Source: an uncultured Porphyromonadaceae bacterium (lineage in GTDB: Bacteria > Bacteroidota > Bacteroidia > Bacteroidales > Muribaculaceae). Taken from it: a stretch of 64,000 nt of DNA. The position numbers and the translations under genes were made by a program. The stretch spans positions 124,001-188,000 of the forward strand of contig CALEUL010000060.1 of NCBI GenBank assembly GCA_937921035.1, read 5' to 3'. The notes beneath the pieces were generated by a model. That model had not been told where the DNA came from. It searched no databases and worked only from the letters and a program-made list of their open reading frames with translations. Shown one piece after another: positions 62,472-64,000 of the stretch (position 1 is its first letter; each line of letters opens with the position of its first letter).

Positions 62472-62510
62472 AAACTCAGCGGCGCCCGAACCTCGAGCGC
62501 CGCTGAGTTT
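62472..62510. terminator. Bidirectional terminator between GH36 and AAA ATPase genes
   Basis: A perfect 14-bp inverted repeat (62472-62485 and 62497-62510; core CTCAGCGGCGC) with an 11-base loop lies between the two convergent genes. It ends in TTT on the plus strand and reads the same way on the minus strand. Confidence 0.85.
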
Positions 62511-62532
62511 GTAATATATGCCGTAATATACC

Positions 62533-63738
62533 TCATTTCAGCAAAAATTCACGCAGGGACATCTGACGGATACCCTTGAATGTATTCGGAGCACTCTCAT
62601 GCAGGGTTACTACCGTTTTTTCATAATTATCGGGTATTTTTGTCAGATTCCCGAACTCACGGTCAGCAGTTGTATCATCAAGAACAGAACAAGCAACCTG
62701 TACATAACTATATTCCTTATCCTTTTCGGCGATAAAATCAATCTCCCGACCTTGCGGAAGAACTCCAATTTTCACATCATAGCCCCTGCTTTTGAGATGA
62801 TTATACACAACATTCTCCATCAGCCCTGCGATATCATTGGGACGATAGCCAATAATGGCATTCCTGATACCGAGGTCTTCAAAAAATATTTTTTCCCCTA
62901 TCTCAAAAAAACGCTTTCCTTCTATATCCCATCTTCGGGCACGATTTATGATGAAAGCCTCCTCCACGTAACCAATATACGACTGTACTCCGGTAATACT
63001 TGTGGCAACACGCTGCGATTTCAAATAATCAGCTATTTTCTTAGCAGTAAAGATTTTGCCAATATTATCGGAAAGATAAAGAAGTAGACGCTGCAGAAAA
63101 TCCGTATTACGCAATGAATGACGACTGACGACATCGCGATAAACCACAGCATCAGTTATTCCGGAAAGGTATTCCCCCCATGTGGCTTGGTCGGGAAGAT
63201 TTCTCAGATAAGGGAGACCTCCGAACCGCAGATATTTTTCCAAAGCTTCATCGGAATCATCGCATGAATGAAATTCCAGAAATTCACGATACGTCAACGG
63301 ATGCACATGTATCTCAATACTACGTCCGGCAAGACGGGAGGCCATCTCTGACGAAAGCATCCTTGAATTGCTGCCTGTAAGGTATATGTCGATATCGGAT
63401 TTCAGGATCAACGAGCGCACAACTCTGTCGAAGCCGGCCACTTCCTGTATCTCATCAAGGAATATGTAGTTCTTTTTCCCATCCACAAGGCGCGATGATA
63501 TTTCCCTGTGAAGCTCCTCCGCATTCGTAATATGAGAAAAGGCAAAATCCTCTAAATTGATACTGATGAAGTTAGCATCCGGCTGAAACCGACGCACCTC
63601 CTCTGCAACCGACCTCAGGATGTAGCTTTTACCAACGCGGCGCTGGCCGACAAGTATCTTGATGAGACCTTTGCCTATATACGGGCGAATGCGGTCCAGA
63701 TAATATGACCTTATGACAATATCAGAAGTTTCTTCCAT
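62533..63738 (-). CDS. AAA_14/DUF4143 ATPase
   Basis: The 401-residue protein has a P-loop ATPase part (about 20-165) with Walker A GQRRVGKSYILR, Walker B NYIFLDEIQEV and the sensor YLTGSNSRML, followed by a winged-helix part and the DUF4143 domain with FFEDLGIRNAI and a nuclease-like GREIDFIAEKDKEYSYVQVAC segment. The last has the D/E...ExK-like spacing of PD-(D/E)XK folds but with Gln in place of Lys. Function of this large family is unknown. It is more AT-rich than the mannan genes and is probably an accessory gene. Its promoter lies inside a long inverted repeat that reaches the start codon. Confidence 0.85.
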   Translation of the reverse strand: MEETSDIVIRSYYLDRIRPYIGKGLIKILVGQRRVGKSYILRSVAEEVRRFQPDANFISINLEDFAFSHITNAEELHREISSRLVDGKKNYIFLDEIQEVAGFDRVVRSLILKSDIDIYLTGSNSRMLSSEMASRLAGRSIEIHVHPLTYREFLEFHSCDDSDEALEKYLRFGGLPYLRNLPDQATWGEYLSGITDAVVYRDVVSRHSLRNTDFLQRLLLYLSDNIGKIFTAKKIADYLKSQRVATSITGVQSYIGYVEEAFIINRARRWDIEGKRFFEIGEKIFFEDLGIRNAIIGYRPNDIAGLMENVVYNHLKSRGYDVKIGVLPQGREIDFIAEKDKEYSYVQVACSVLDDTTADREFGNLTKIPDNYEKTVVTLHESAPNTFKGIRQMSLREFLLK

Positions 63739-63778
63739 AAACTAAACTTTCCGCAAATATATGAAAAGTTTAGTTTAT
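63737..63778. repeat. Inverted repeat around the ATPase promoter (putative operator)
   Basis: ATAAACTAAACTTT (63737-63750) and AAAGTTTAGTTTAT (63765-63778) are perfect reverse complements with a 14-base spacer. The spacer contains the -7 box of the ATPase promoter and the left arm touches its start codon. Confidence 0.65.
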
Positions 63779-63785
63779 AGACAAA
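63754..63785 (-). promoter_or_regulatory. Promoter of the AAA ATPase gene
   Basis: The minus strand has TTTG (63785-63782), 20 bases and TATATTTG (63761-63754), a perfect match. The predicted start of transcription is about nine bases before the ATG, so the transcript is almost leaderless. Confidence 0.75.
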
Positions 63786-63868
63786 ACTTTTACAATACAT
63801 GTCTCATTTAATAGACGGCATATTTGGTTTTTTGCCTGTCGGATAGGATGATATTTCCATATTAATCT

Positions 63869-63876
63869 TATCTTTG
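63869..63876 (+). promoter_or_regulatory. -7 element of the lipoprotein gene at the right edge
   Basis: TATCTTTG fits TAnnTTTG and lies 43 bases before the ATG. The -33 box is not clear. Confidence 0.45.
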
Positions 63877-63919
63877 CACTCGAAAACAGAAATTTATCAT
63901 ACTTCTAAAAACAAATATC

Positions 63920-64000
63920 ATGAACAAATTGCTTCTCTCGGCCACCGGAGCGGTTTTTATTCCGCTGCTGTGCGCCTGCACCGGCTATAAGCAAGACATC
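63920..64000 (+). CDS. Lipoprotein (N-terminal part, cut by window edge)
   Basis: Only 27 codons are inside the window: a hydrophobic signal followed by PLLCACTGYKQD. The lipobox gives lipidation most likely at Cys20. The product cannot be named from this piece. It is divergent from the ATPase gene. Confidence 0.6.
   Translation, partial: MNKLLLSATGAVFIPLLCACTGYKQDI

Overview
The window comes from a member of the Bacteroidales, most likely a gut Muribaculaceae-type organism. That placement is inference from gene families; there is no rRNA. The grounds are SusC/SusD pairs, a hybrid two-component regulator, lipoprotein glycosidases, the type IX secretion plug protein (DUF5103), secreted proteins ending in short type IX-like C-terminal tails, and promoters of the Bacteroidetes form TTTG-N20-TAnnTTTG.

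Bases 1-8510 (all minus strand) form an amino-sugar locus: hybrid two-component sensor/regulator, a membrane acetyltransferase of the HGSNAT/DUF5009 type, ROK kinase, NagB-family deaminase, MFS sugar permease, and the start of a GH18 lipoprotein cut by the left edge. The promoters of the acetyltransferase and of the ROK operon share a 13-base motif at exactly the same distance from an identical -7 block, which looks like the binding site of the adjacent regulator.

Bases 8511-35250 are mostly housekeeping and cell-envelope genes. They include an AT-rich secreted orphan behind a structured leader, an EamA transporter, a pullulanase, a tail-only secreted peptide, an alpha/beta hydrolase divergent from an NSS transporter, DUF3109, the T9SS plug protein with ung, tRNA-Arg(CCG), a 196-bp palindromic element with terminal inverted repeats, transglutaminase-type proteins, a short UvrA paralogue fused by overlap to an aldo/keto reductase remnant, crcB behind a 19-codon leader ORF, and the operon speA-truA-DUF4294-xerD.

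Bases 35255-62458 hold a beta-mannan utilisation region. The core is one long minus-strand operon (52201 to 37148): SusC, SusD, two surface glycan-binding lipoproteins, two GH26 mannanases, GH130 mannosylglucose phosphorylase, a GPH symporter and an AGE-family 2-epimerase. A second part (56252-62458) adds a GH5 mannanase, an SGNH acetylesterase, an AraC regulator and a GH36 alpha-galactosidase. Together they would debranch, deacetylate, cut and import galacto(gluco)mannan, then convert mannobiose to mannosylglucose and phosphorolyse it in the cytoplasm. Secreted proteins of unknown function with type IX-like tails flank the core on both sides; two of them are paralogues of each other.

Bases 62533-64000 carry an AAA/DUF4143 ATPase whose promoter sits inside a 14-bp perfect inverted repeat, and the start of a lipoprotein cut by the right edge. 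I see no CRISPR array, no complete insertion sequence and no phage module.
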